DNA of 64,000 bases from contig JAYSQZ010000017.1 in assembly GCA_043721315.1 (NCBI GenBank), positions 31,716-95,715 of the forward strand, written 5' to 3'. Positions 44,190 through 53,353 of this stretch are shown here, one piece after another. Position 1 is the first letter of the stretch; each line of letters opens with the position of its first letter. The translations under genes were made by a program, and so were the position numbers. The DNA is from Elstera sp043721315 (lineage in GTDB: Bacteria > Pseudomonadota > Alphaproteobacteria > Elsterales > Elsteraceae). A model generated the notes under the pieces. The model made no database searches. It was not told the DNA's origin and saw only the letters and a list, made by a program, of their open reading frames with translations.

Positions 44190-47100
44190 ATGACTGAGAG
44201 CGGCGGTTCGGCAACACAGGCAGGTATATTCTATCAGAACACAATCGCCGCACTCGCGCTGATCGATCTTCTTGATCTCGACCAATTGAGCGCTCGCGAA
44301 CGCCTCCTCGACGTGCGCGTCGAAGCCACCGAGCATGTCGATGACATCGTGCTGCGCTTCGCTGATGGCCATCAAGACTTCCAGTCGGTCAAGCTCAGCC
44401 TGCGCCTCCAGAATGGCGCTTGGACCGCCTTGTGGCAGAGCCTCCATGCTCAGCTGCAGTCCGGCTTTGGGCCTGTCGACCAGCTGACCATCGTGGTCGC
44501 CGAGCGCAATGCCACAAGCAATGCGGTAGCTCAGCTGTGCGAGCGCGCCGCAACGGCGGTCGATCAAGCCGAATTCGTTGGACGGCTGGCCGACGCGCAA
44601 AGTCCTGCATTGGCCAGCATTGAGAAGATCACGGGCGGAACTCAGCCAGCTTTTGAACTGCTGCGCCGGACGCGCTTGCTCCATTTCGCCCAGGAAGCCA
44701 TCGAGAGCGAGCTCGGGCGTCGGCGACTGACCGGCGCATCGCCATCGCTCCCTTCGTTACTGCCGATCCTGCGCGATATCGTCGGCGGTGCTGCGCGCCG
44801 GCGCGGCCTCTTCCGCCCCGCGTCGCTTCGTCGTCGCCTGAAACTTGAACACGACCTGCTCGTTGGCGAACCGCCGGAATGGGGCCTAACCGCCTTTCGG
44901 ACGGCCACCAGGCAGATGGCTCGGCTTACGATACCGGGAACCTCAGTTTCGGGGACTGCCGAGGATATGTTCGTGTGGCCCCGCGCCCGGACCTTCGACA
45001 CCTCGAAACGAACCGACTTCGAGAACGAGAATCCGGATATGTCCGGAATCAGCGAAGAGGCCGGGATCGATCTTCGAACCTTCCCGACCGATCAGTTCGA
45101 CCGCGTTGTCGTCGTAGCTGGACCCGGCCATGGCAAGTCGGCACTTCTGACAGCGATTGCGGGTAGGCTCGCCGGCGGTCCGCTTATGCCCGTCGCCGTT
45201 CCGCTGGCCTCGCTGGCAGCCGCTGATACCGGCCTCATCCAGTTCCTGCGCACCACCATGAGCACCGAATGGGAAATTAGTGCCGATTGGGAGCGGCTTG
45301 CCGAACAGGGCCTGCTGGTTCTGCTCCTCGACGGTCTCGACGAAGTGCCCGCGACGCGCCGACCACATCTGATGCAGCGGATCACGAACTTCTCGGCACG
45401 TTATCCGCAATCGCCCTGGATTCTGACCGTCCGCGACGCGGCCGTGCTCGGCGGCCTGCCGCAATCGGTGATCGTCGAGCTGCTTCCGCTCAGCGACGAC
45501 GACATCGAACGCTTTGCCGCGACGATGCGTGACCGGCTGGGCAGTTTGCAGCCCTGGCAGGTGGTACGCAGGTTGAAGCTTTACCCCGATCTTGATCGAC
45601 TGGCTCGCATTCCGCTGTTTTTGATGATGCTGCTTGCGACCACGGACCTCAATGATCCTAAGCCGTTGACTCGCTCTGACTTGATCGAAAGCTATCTGAC
45701 TACATTATTTTCGCCGGGGCGCTCAAAGGCGACCGGCGCGTCCGACGACCGTGGCGTCATCCTTCGCGCGATCACCGAGACTCTTGCATTCGAGCGGCTC
45801 GAGAAACAGGAGATCGGCGCGACCGAGCGCGAGGTGCGCGCGGTTATCACACGCTTTGTATCAGATTTTGCCGAAGCCGACGCGCTATTCGAGCGGCTGC
45901 GTACCAACGGTATTCTCCGCCCACAAAGTGCCATTCGCCTGCAGTTCCCTTATCCGATCGTGCAGGAATATCTGGCGGCAAGGCATCTCATCGACAAATA
46001 TCCCGACAGCCTCCACCAGCGGATCGAGGCTGCCGTCCAGCGGCCCTGGGCGCAGGTCATCCAGTTCGCGCTCGAACTGTCGCCCGATCCCGAGCCGGTG
46101 ATCGAAGCCATGCTTCTTCGTGACGACGATGCCTTCGCCACGGGCCTGCGTCTCGTTGGCCGCTGTATCGCCAACGGCGCAATAGTGAGCGAGACGCTCC
46201 GCCTCGAGGTCACCGAGCGTCTCGCCGCATTCTGGGTCCACGCTCCATCAGACGCTCGCGAACGCGTGGGTCGGGTTCTTGCCGATGGTTTCTGGCACGT
46301 GGCGTCACCAAAGCTGGAAGCAGCACTTCATCACCACTGGCTGCTCGACCGAGGTGCCGGGGATATCCTGAGCAAGCGTAGTGATCGGGAGCTGACGCTC
46401 AGTGTATTGCAAGGGCTCATCACAAAAGCTCGCAACAGCATGGGTATTCACCACAGCTTCAAATACGCATTGCGGGCAGCGGGTGACGACGCGCTTCAGG
46501 CAATCATCAATGCGATGAATCCCGACACTGCGGATGCCGACGTCGTCAGCGATATCTCGAGACTATTCTGGAACTTCGATACCGCCTCTATATCGCCTGG
46601 GCTTGCGCTGAAAGTGGCACGCGATGAGCGTTTGCCGTGGCAAGCGCGTTTTCGCGCTTATCTTCTGGCCGGTGCGCCGCTTGAGGACGCCGGCGTAGAA
46701 CTGGCAATCAAGGGGCTTGAGCAGACGGACTGGAACCGCAATTACGCGGCACGCGATCTCATCGGCATCCATGCCGACCCGCTGGCGTTTTTCGAACGGT
46801 TGCTCCGCTCGCCCAATATTCCGCTCGACCGTCGGGTCGAGCTTGCCGCCGGCATCGGGCTCCACATCGAAGACGAGAGTGAGCGTAGAAGGCTTGCACG
46901 AATCTTAGTTACAGATAACACAATCGACTTTGACGTTCGTATCGCGCTGCGGTTGATGGAAGCACGGTACGGCAATGCCGAACAGTTCCGCTCCTTGGTC
47001 GAGGACATCCCGACATTGCCGGTGCAGCGTGCCGCGACGACGATCGCACTGTTCGGCCATTATCCCGACCGGGCCCTAGCTGAACATGCGGCATTGCTAA

Positions 47101-47705
47101 CGCGCGCGCGCGCCCAGGGCACCGCCGATATCGTGCAGATCGCAAACTCCGTGACGATGGGGCTACGCGGCGTGTTCGAAATGGACTGGGGCTTTAATGG
47201 CGTCGTTCGGGCGGCGCCGCCGCACGCCGGCATCGCGCCGTGGATTGAATTGCTCGAAGATTGGTCTGATCGGGCCGATCTCACCCCCAAGGATAGGATA
47301 CGGGTCCGCACCGCCGCCGCCGGCCTCGGCTCCGAGCCGGTCGCCGCGGCGCTCGAACGGGACCTGCTGGCGATCGACGAGTTCGACGCCGAAGTTTGGA
47401 CGAAAGACGATGAACTTGGCCACACGATCAGCAGTGCGCTTCACCAACTCGAGCTACGGCGGCCCGCACTTGGCGACGATTTTATCGAAAGGCTGCTCCG
47501 CTCGAAGCGCTACAACATCGCCATGCATGCAGTCCGCGCGCTTGGCGATCGCGGCGACGAACTCGCGCTTCGGCGGCTAATCGACCTGCACCGCGCCGAG
47601 CGCGAATGGGGCTTGCGCGATCTGGCCGCCGACAAGATCGAACAGCTGGCGGCCCGCCTCCAGACCGTCGTGCGAAAAGACGGAGCGAGCTACCGAATCG
47701 ACTGA
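44190..47705 (+). CDS. NACHT-type STAND ATPase with Cap4-like nuclease domain
   Basis: A 1171-residue protein in three parts. Residues 5-150 resemble the Cap4/DUF4297 nuclease: GIFYQNTIAALAL, VEATEHVDDIV and QSVKLS (D...QxK active site). Residues about 300-480 form a NACHT NTPase with Walker A GPGHGKSAL (311-319) and Walker B VLLLDGLDEVP (377-387). The C-terminal half is a long helical-repeat array (HEAT/TPR-like) that would act as sensor. The design matches bacterial anti-phage NLR-like (Avs/bNACHT) proteins. ATG 44190 has AAAGG upstream; ATG 44127 lies in a hairpin. Family identity is inferred from motifs. Confidence 0.78.
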   Translation: MTESGGSATQAGIFYQNTIAALALIDLLDLDQLSARERLLDVRVEATEHVDDIVLRFADGHQDFQSVKLSLRLQNGAWTALWQSLHAQLQSGFGPVDQLTIVVAERNATSNAVAQLCERAATAVDQAEFVGRLADAQSPALASIEKITGGTQPAFELLRRTRLLHFAQEAIESELGRRRLTGASPSLPSLLPILRDIVGGAARRRGLFRPASLRRRLKLEHDLLVGEPPEWGLTAFRTATRQMARLTIPGTSVSGTAEDMFVWPRARTFDTSKRTDFENENPDMSGISEEAGIDLRTFPTDQFDRVVVVAGPGHGKSALLTAIAGRLAGGPLMPVAVPLASLAAADTGLIQFLRTTMSTEWEISADWERLAEQGLLVLLLDGLDEVPATRRPHLMQRITNFSARYPQSPWILTVRDAAVLGGLPQSVIVELLPLSDDDIERFAATMRDRLGSLQPWQVVRRLKLYPDLDRLARIPLFLMMLLATTDLNDPKPLTRSDLIESYLTTLFSPGRSKATGASDDRGVILRAITETLAFERLEKQEIGATEREVRAVITRFVSDFAEADALFERLRTNGILRPQSAIRLQFPYPIVQEYLAARHLIDKYPDSLHQRIEAAVQRPWAQVIQFALELSPDPEPVIEAMLLRDDDAFATGLRLVGRCIANGAIVSETLRLEVTERLAAFWVHAPSDARERVGRVLADGFWHVASPKLEAALHHHWLLDRGAGDILSKRSDRELTLSVLQGLITKARNSMGIHHSFKYALRAAGDDALQAIINAMNPDTADADVVSDISRLFWNFDTASISPGLALKVARDERLPWQARFRAYLLAGAPLEDAGVELAIKGLEQTDWNRNYAARDLIGIHADPLAFFERLLRSPNIPLDRRVELAAGIGLHIEDESERRRLARILVTDNTIDFDVRIALRLMEARYGNAEQFRSLVEDIPTLPVQRAATTIALFGHYPDRALAEHAALLTRARAQGTADIVQIANSVTMGLRGVFEMDWGFNGVVRAAPPHAGIAPWIELLEDWSDRADLTPKDRIRVRTAAAGLGSEPVAAALERDLLAIDEFDAEVWTKDDELGHTISSALHQLELRRPALGDDFIERLLRSKRYNIAMHAVRALGDRGDELALRRLIDLHRAEREWGLRDLAADKIEQLAARLQTVVRKDGASYRID

Positions 47706-47911
47706 GATCGCTCCGGCGGTCATCCGAACGGGGCGACGCGCGAAGCACTAACGCGTTACTATCGTTCCCGCCGTAGGCTAGCGCCCATCGAGCGCACAAA
47801 CACCCATCCATCCTTCCTTCGCGCCTTGCTGTGGGTGCGGATTTCATTCGAATAATGTTCCGCCCTGCCGCCCCTAGCTCCGGGCCCTTGCGGGCGGCCG
47901 GAAGACGATAG

Positions 47912-48415
47912 CTTGGGCGCAGGTCGAGTAGCTCGCTCGAGCAATGGCTCAGAGCAGCCGATGCCAAGGCTCCCCGAGAATTGCTTGATGACGCAGCCAC
48001 GGCGCTTAAAGCAGCAGTGAAGCTGCGCGTGAAGGCTGCAGGGGAGCGTTTCGCCGAGCAAGGTAAGGCCAAAGGAGAACGCCTCGCGAGAGAGGCCAGG
48101 CAACGTATGCCTCAGCATCAAGCCGGTCTCTTCAAGGGAAGTTACGATGAGATATGGGCCGATGAATGTCCTTCTTGCAAATGTCGCGCGTTCATGTGTG
48201 GTCAGCAAACGAGTGAAGAAATCAGCGAGAAACGGGATGAGGAGGCCATTTAGGAAATCGTCGAGCGCGAGTTGGTTGGCGAGGAGTTTCATGGCCCCAC
48301 GTGCGAACTCGCGCTCAAGGGCAGCGACGAGATCAATGCAGCTGGTCTGGTTTATATCCACCGGGATCAGCAGAAGCGCGAAATGGAATACGAACCGGAT
48401 TATGGAAATGATTGA
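47912..48415 (+). pseudogene. Zinc-ribbon protein remnant interrupted by an amber codon
   Basis: An open frame with no clear start (stop just upstream) encodes EQWLRAADAKAPRELLDDAA, a charged helix, then DECPSCKCRAFMCG. It meets TAG at 48251-48253 and continues in the same frame with EIVERELVGEEFHGPTCELALKG and IHRDQQKREMEYEPDYGND, ending at 48415. The even protein-like character on both sides of the TAG suggests one gene with a lost N-terminus and a nonsense codon. The family is not recognised. Confidence 0.5.
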
Positions 48416-48788
48416 TGCAGTCGGCAGATAAAATACAAAAGCCCGCGAGAGTAATGTTAATTTATAAAAATCTGCTGGAAATCTTAATTTTATGGAGAAA
48501 ACTCAATATCGGTAAGTTTGTGATTAAGTTCGATGATCAAATCTGATGCGGGATTATTATCATGACGATAGGTGCCTAAGTATGGTAACTTCTTTGGAAA
48601 ACAGCGCTTATCAAGTAAGCGAGATTTGTCGGAAACTCTTGAGAGCAAGCCACTAAGAGAGCCAGGAAAAAATACGCATACACTGCGATTTTATCCTCTT
48701 CCCCCTGACTGGAGAAACAAAGCCAGTACTACGACCCGGCCGCTCTGTGTGCCTCTATCAATTTGGACATTCTCTAGAGGAAAATAAG
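48416..48788. other. AT-rich non-coding stretch
   Basis: No credible gene. It holds an AT-rich segment around 48445-48560 and then the leader of the pentapeptide-repeat gene. A short open frame at 48572-48787 has no recognisable features. Confidence 0.4.
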
Positions 48789-49727
48789 ATGAGTCTGATA
48801 AAATTCCTAACGTTTACCACCGATCATCTGAACAGCTTTATGGAGAAAAAAACTGTCCGGTCAGTTCTTGAGCTGACTAAAATTACCAGCGTTGTTAGCT
48901 TGGTTATAACTATGTACGTGATAATTGATAATCAGGAAAAATATGCGCTGTCTCAAGAGAAGGAAATTCAACAAAAGGAGCAGGAAATTGCTTTCAATTA
49001 CTCACTTGTTTTGCATCAATCAAGAGATAAGGGAAGCGGTAATCTTCTGCGAATGGCATTAGAATATTTTCCTGCAAAAGGTCAGGCGCTAGATAGCTTG
49101 ATATTACTAGGCGCAGAGATTGGGTCAGTTCGTATGGCAGGGGCTAGGGTGCGTCAAGTTGATCTTAGAGGCAGCAATTTAATGCGCGCTGATCTGAGGC
49201 GGTGGGAGGTCATTGACGCCGATTTTAGCGGGGCAGGGTTGTCGGGAGCCAATCTCAGCTACATAAACAATCCTCACTATGACGAACCTGAGAAGCCGCT
49301 TCCAATCGTTGGATCTATTGACTTTCGTCAAAAATTAAACCTGGAAAATGAGTTCCGTGCTATAGAAACCGATGATCTTTACGGTATCAAATTCTTTAAT
49401 ACAAGAATGGCTGGGGTGAATCTGTATCGTTCTGACTTGCGGTGGGCTCGCTTTGTCAACGCCGATATGCGCCGCGCACGTTTGACGGAGGGAAAATTCC
49501 ATTCTGCTGATTTTACGGGTGCTGACCTCCTGGGGGCCAACATATCCGGTGCGGACTTTGGGACGAGCCCGGAAACATCGGCCAAGATCACCCAAGAGCA
49601 GCTTAATTCGGCTTGCTCATCGCAAGATCCAGCAAAAGCACCCAAGTTACTGGCACCGCTGATACCGCCAGCCAAAAACTGCGGAATGATTAGTATCGAA
49701 GGCGGTCCATTCATAGAGATCGACTAG
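48789..49727 (+). CDS. Membrane-anchored pentapeptide-repeat protein
   Basis: A 312-residue protein. Residues about 30-48 form one membrane helix (ITSVVSLVITMYVII), followed by a Gln/Glu-rich helix and then pentapeptide repeats of the A(D/N)LxX type (VDLRGSNLMRADLRRWEVIDADFSGAGLSGANLS; later ADMRRARL, ADFTGADLLGANISGADF). The C-terminal 55 residues are non-repetitive. Such right-handed beta-helices can act as scaffolds or, in the Qnr/MfpA case, DNA mimics; no specific role is indicated. ATG 48789 is preceded by AGAGGA. Confidence 0.75.
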   Translation: MSLIKFLTFTTDHLNSFMEKKTVRSVLELTKITSVVSLVITMYVIIDNQEKYALSQEKEIQQKEQEIAFNYSLVLHQSRDKGSGNLLRMALEYFPAKGQALDSLILLGAEIGSVRMAGARVRQVDLRGSNLMRADLRRWEVIDADFSGAGLSGANLSYINNPHYDEPEKPLPIVGSIDFRQKLNLENEFRAIETDDLYGIKFFNTRMAGVNLYRSDLRWARFVNADMRRARLTEGKFHSADFTGADLLGANISGADFGTSPETSAKITQEQLNSACSSQDPAKAPKLLAPLIPPAKNCGMISIEGGPFIEID

Positions 49728-49862
49728 CTCGATGATGGCGCAGAGATAACCGCAGACTGAGCTGCCTCGGAATTTTCATCCGGCTGAAAATATAGTCTGC
49801 GGTAAAGTGATGTGAGCCCCGATTTTGGACCACCAAGCTGGGAAATTTCCCGGAGGTAAGAC

Positions 49863-50699
49863 TCACGGCGGACCGGGTGCGCAGGAGGTATTCATACGCG
49901 ACATCGGTGGTTTGTTACCGACGGCGCTGTGGGGCCGAACCTCGTTGTAGTCTCGTCGCCATTGGTCCATTTTTGCCCGTGCGTCGTCAAGGGTCAGGAA
50001 CCAGTGCTGGTTCAGGCACTCGGCGCGAAACTTGCCGTTGAACGACTCGATATACGCATTGTCGGTCGGCTCCCCGGGTCGGGAGAAGTCCAGGAGCACT
50101 TCACGCTGATTGGCCCACAGCTCGAGCGAGATGAACTCGCTGCCATTGTCCACTCTAATCATCTCGGGATAGCCAACCTCGCCGCAGACCCGTTCGAGGG
50201 TTTGCACGACATCTTCACCCCGTTAGCTGAAGCGCGAATGGGTGTCGACAATAGTCAGGATGCGCAGCTTACGGCCGTTGGCCAACTGGTCATGCACGAA
50301 GTCCATGGCCCAAACCTGGTCGGAATGGGTGGCTTCCGTTCCGTCCTCCCGAAGCTTGGCTTTCACCGGTCTCTTCGGGGTCTTGTTTCTCAGTTGTAGA
50401 ACCAACTCATAGTAAAGCCTACGGGTTCGCTTCATATTGACCGGCCAGCCCTCGCGTCGCAAAATGAAATGAACGCGCCGATAGCCATAACGAACCCGCG
50501 TCTCGCAGATTTCTTTGATCCGAAGTTTGAGGACGGCCTGCTCACCCCTCTTGGGCTTGTAGGTGTAGAGGGATCGGTCGATCTGCAAGGCATCGCAAGC
50601 CTTGCGGACAGTGACCTTCCAGACGCCCCTCACCTCGTCAATAAACTGGCGTCGGTGCGCAGGCTTCAGAGCCTTTTTTTGAAGAACATCCGGCAGCAT
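49863..50699 (-). pseudogene. IS3-family transposase OrfB with internal stop
   Basis: Both halves of a DDE integrase-type transposase are in one frame: RYGYRRVHFILRREGW and VWAMDFVHDQLANGRKLRILTIVDTHSRFS, then TAA at 50223-50225, then RGEDVV and QTLERVCGEVGYPEMIRVDNGSEF, SFNGKFRAECLNQHWFLTLDDAR. Relatives have about a dozen residues between SRFS and YRGEDVV; here they are missing, so a small deletion between the two RFS-coding copies plus a stop inactivated it. Confidence 0.85.
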
Positions 50700-50932
50700 A
50701 GCCTTGTCCAGGCTCAGATCAGCAACAAGCTGCTTAAGCTTGGCATTCTCCTGCTCGAGCTAACGCAATCGCTTAACCTCAGAGGGCATCATGCCAGCAT
50801 ACTGCTTCCAAGAGTTGTGAACGTTGCTTCCGAAATCCCTGCCTTCCGGCAGACGTCTCCTACGGCCGTACCGTCTGCCGGTTGCTTGAGAACAAATGCG
50901 ATTTGAGTCTCAGAAAATTTCGATGACTTCAT
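50690..50932 (-). pseudogene. IS3-family OrfA, frameshifted
   Basis: Starts MKSSKFSETQIAFVLKQ and continues VGDVCRKAGISEATF, the normal OrfA HTH. A one-base loss after ATF shifts the frame; the other frame then reads NSWKQYAGMMPSEVKRLR, a TAG, LEQENAKLKQLVADLSLDKAML. Two lesions in 80 codons show it is dead. Confidence 0.8.
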
Positions 50933-51059
50933 TGGATTCTCCATCTCCCGGTTAACAGATTATAACTGAAAAATAACAACTTAAAATAGTCCAATCTATT
51001 TGGAGGACGTCAATTTATACCAGTCTCTAATTTCAGCCGAATGAAAATTTCAAGGCCGG

Positions 51060-52157
51060 CTATGCAGACCTTCGTCCAGGGATAATCAGAAAAGAGAGCA
51101 TGCCGAGAACTACGCAGAACGTTATCAGTAGCCCGAGGCTAAAAATTGAGAACGATCCCATTAAGCTCGCAAGATATGTCGCCATTGCGGATAGCAACAT
51201 CATAGTACAGCCGTAGACCCCGGACGCTGTACCCGCGACGCTTCGGAAACTGGCCATTGCTCCACCCGAGGAGTTCGGACTGGTCAAACCCATACCGAAT
51301 GAAAATACCATCATTGAGCCTACGATTACGGGAATTGAAGATAGCTCGGGATGGCGTCCCGCGAATATGAGCGCTATCCCAGCCGTAAGACAGCAACACA
51401 AGCCTATGCCAAGCAATCCTCGAAACAAAATATGTTTGGACAGTCGCATCGAGCTCATTGAGCCAAGAAAATAGCCTATGGTTGTAAACAGCGAAAGCCC
51501 CCCGACTTCGTCAATTTCAAGGCCGAAATGGATCGTGTAGAGGAAGGAAGCACTGGACACGTATATAAACCACGCCGCCAATACTAGCGCCCCTGCCATC
51601 GTGAAGCCAACGTACTGCCGCGTTACAAGGCTTTTATAGTCCATAAAAACAGAATTCCGCCGCCGACCCACTTCGCCAGGACTTGGCGCGGTTTCCGGAA
51701 CTAGCCAATGTACAATCAGGCATAGCAGCGAACCAACCGCGACCAACGTGATGAAAATACTCTGCCAGCCCAAGTTTTTGGCTAACAGGCCTCCAGCCAA
51801 CGGGGCGACAGCGGGTGATACGGAAATTATCGCGGAGAGAAGCGACAGGACACGGGCCAAAGCCTTTCCTTCATAGAGATCTCGACAAATCGCACGACCT
51901 ACCGTCGGGCCGACACAGACACCCAAGCCTTGTATAAGGCGGCCAGCGATCAGCCAGGGTAAGGATTGTGCAGTTGCACACATCACGCACCCTAATACGT
52001 AGATACCGAGACCGATGATCAGTACGTGTTTACGACCGTACCGGTCCGATAACGGCCCATAAAGAAGCTGAGCAAGCGCATAACCTATGAAGAAAATCGA
52101 GTAACTTCGTTGTACCTCCGACTCCGAGGCGGAGAACGCCGTCGCAATCGCTGCCAA
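51060..52157 (-). CDS. MFS drug efflux transporter, Bcr/CflA type
   Basis: A multi-pass exporter of the major facilitator superfamily. The loop 2-3 motif GPLSDRYGRKHVLIIG and the motif-C region GRLIQGLGVCVGPTVGRAICRD are typical of Bcr/CflA drug-H+ antiporters. From the TTG at 52157 the protein has 365 residues and lacks the first helix. That helix (ILPISLAAIVGIGSISISIY) is encoded in frame upstream to about 52265, but with no ATG, GTG or TTG. A CTG at 52254-52256, or a small frameshift from the ATG at 52274, may be the real beginning. It probably exports the product of the adjacent cluster. Confidence 0.82.
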   Translation of the reverse strand: MAAIATAFSASESEVQRSYSIFFIGYALAQLLYGPLSDRYGRKHVLIIGLGIYVLGCVMCATAQSLPWLIAGRLIQGLGVCVGPTVGRAICRDLYEGKALARVLSLLSAIISVSPAVAPLAGGLLAKNLGWQSIFITLVAVGSLLCLIVHWLVPETAPSPGEVGRRRNSVFMDYKSLVTRQYVGFTMAGALVLAAWFIYVSSASFLYTIHFGLEIDEVGGLSLFTTIGYFLGSMSSMRLSKHILFRGLLGIGLCCCLTAGIALIFAGRHPELSSIPVIVGSMMVFSFGMGLTSPNSSGGAMASFRSVAGTASGVYGCTMMLLSAMATYLASLMGSFSIFSLGLLITFCVVLGMLSFLIIPGRRSA

Positions 52158-52334
52158 GCTGGGCAGGTAAATTGAAATCGAGATTGATCCAATCCCGACT
52201 ATCGCCGCAAGCGAGATTGGTAGTATCTCCCGGCGAAAATCTACTCGTCGACACAGTTTCTCTGATCATATCTGACCGCCTGAGTAAAGAATTACTGAAG
52301 TACAAAAAATTGAACAACTCGGCAAAAAAATTAT

Positions 52335-53201
52335 TTAATCTATTAGTGGCGCCAACATCTCGGAATCGGATACAAGCTTCAAAAATTCCTCTGCTAATGG
52401 CAATTGATTGCACACCATCTCCGACGCGTCTCCAGAATGGGGCCCAAATACTATCGTTCGAAATATCTCACCAACTCTGTCTGATTCTCCTAACTTACTC
52501 ACTGCGGAGGGTACCCATTTTTCACGATCAACGCATATTCCCCGCGAATATAGGTACGACCAGGTTCCCTGAACCGTCAAAGAATGACACCTCGCGACCG
52601 CCCCTGGGGCGTCTCCCTTACGTTGCATCCCCACAGCGTCGATGTAAATCGATTGAGCTAGACTCAAGAGACTCCGAGCGCGCCAACGCTTATATTTAGA
52701 AAAATTAAACCTACTCAAATATTGATCGAAATGATTTCCTCCGTAAATGGCGACACTGTTCCACAGCCTGATTAGAAAAAGAGCTATAGATTCATCAAAA
52801 TAAGGTGGTATTAATATACTTGGATGAGAATTGTGATTATCTGGCGTGAATTTTAGATTATTTATTCCATTTATGAACCTATTAACATCGGAAGAACGAT
52901 AAAAGACAAAATCCACTTTAGTTCCATTCAAAAAATATCTGACCTCTCTCGCAGGCAGACCATTTCTAATCGGCTGGCCATCCGGCACTCTTTCTTCCAA
53001 CGAAGATGCGTCAGTTATAACATATATGTCCAAATCTGATCCAGGATTACCAGAACCACTTACAAGAGATCCAGATGCGTAGTATATCTCTAAATTAAGT
53101 GGTGGATTCAATTTCAGAATGTCAGCCTGGGATATATTTCTGTCGTGCAATGCGTGCGCGAAGGTTTCCGAAAGCACTGTTCGCCACATTCTAGCCTCCA
53201 C
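52335..53201 (-). CDS. Pol-beta-type nucleotidyltransferase with helical C-terminal domain
   Basis: A 288-residue protein. The active site is clear: GSLVSGSGNPGSDLDIYVI (GS at 44-45, D56 and D58) and KVDFVF (D97) as third acid. The C-terminal half is helical (KYKRWRARSLLSLAQSIYIDAV), as in substrate-binding domains of aminoglycoside-type nucleotidyltransferases. The substrate is unknown. Its C-terminal region and fold order are shared with the tail of the PLP protein at 55544-57652. It is divergently transcribed from the cluster operon. Confidence 0.75.
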   Translation of the reverse strand: MEARMWRTVLSETFAHALHDRNISQADILKLNPPLNLEIYYASGSLVSGSGNPGSDLDIYVITDASSLEERVPDGQPIRNGLPAREVRYFLNGTKVDFVFYRSSDVNRFINGINNLKFTPDNHNSHPSILIPPYFDESIALFLIRLWNSVAIYGGNHFDQYLSRFNFSKYKRWRARSLLSLAQSIYIDAVGMQRKGDAPGAVARCHSLTVQGTWSYLYSRGICVDREKWVPSAVSKLGESDRVGEIFRTIVFGPHSGDASEMVCNQLPLAEEFLKLVSDSEMLAPLID

Positions 53202-53353
53202 AATTTCCGATAAGAACGATTGACAACATGCTATCTATATGCGAAATCAGTTTCAAGAATAATAAATATAGTGGATTTTATGGAAAGATATCTCTCTTAA
53301 AGGGTATAACGCCAATCTACCACGACTTCGGAATTCTAGGAGCGAGAAATCTT

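Larger units (their letters stand above)
49806..51000 (-). mobile_element. Decayed IS3-family insertion sequence
   Basis: The element contains orfA (right) and orfB (left) on the minus strand, both disabled. One end reads TGAGCCCCGATTTTGGACC near 49813; a weakly matching inverted copy (AGTCCAATC) lies near 50986, so the right limit is approximate. It separates the pentapeptide-repeat gene from the biosynthetic cluster. Confidence 0.7.

Noticed and set aside
47759..48361. A 200-codon minus-strand open frame
   Set aside because: No domain and an unnatural Pro/Gly/Arg tail. The plus strand here carries a Cys-motif protein remnant that reads better.
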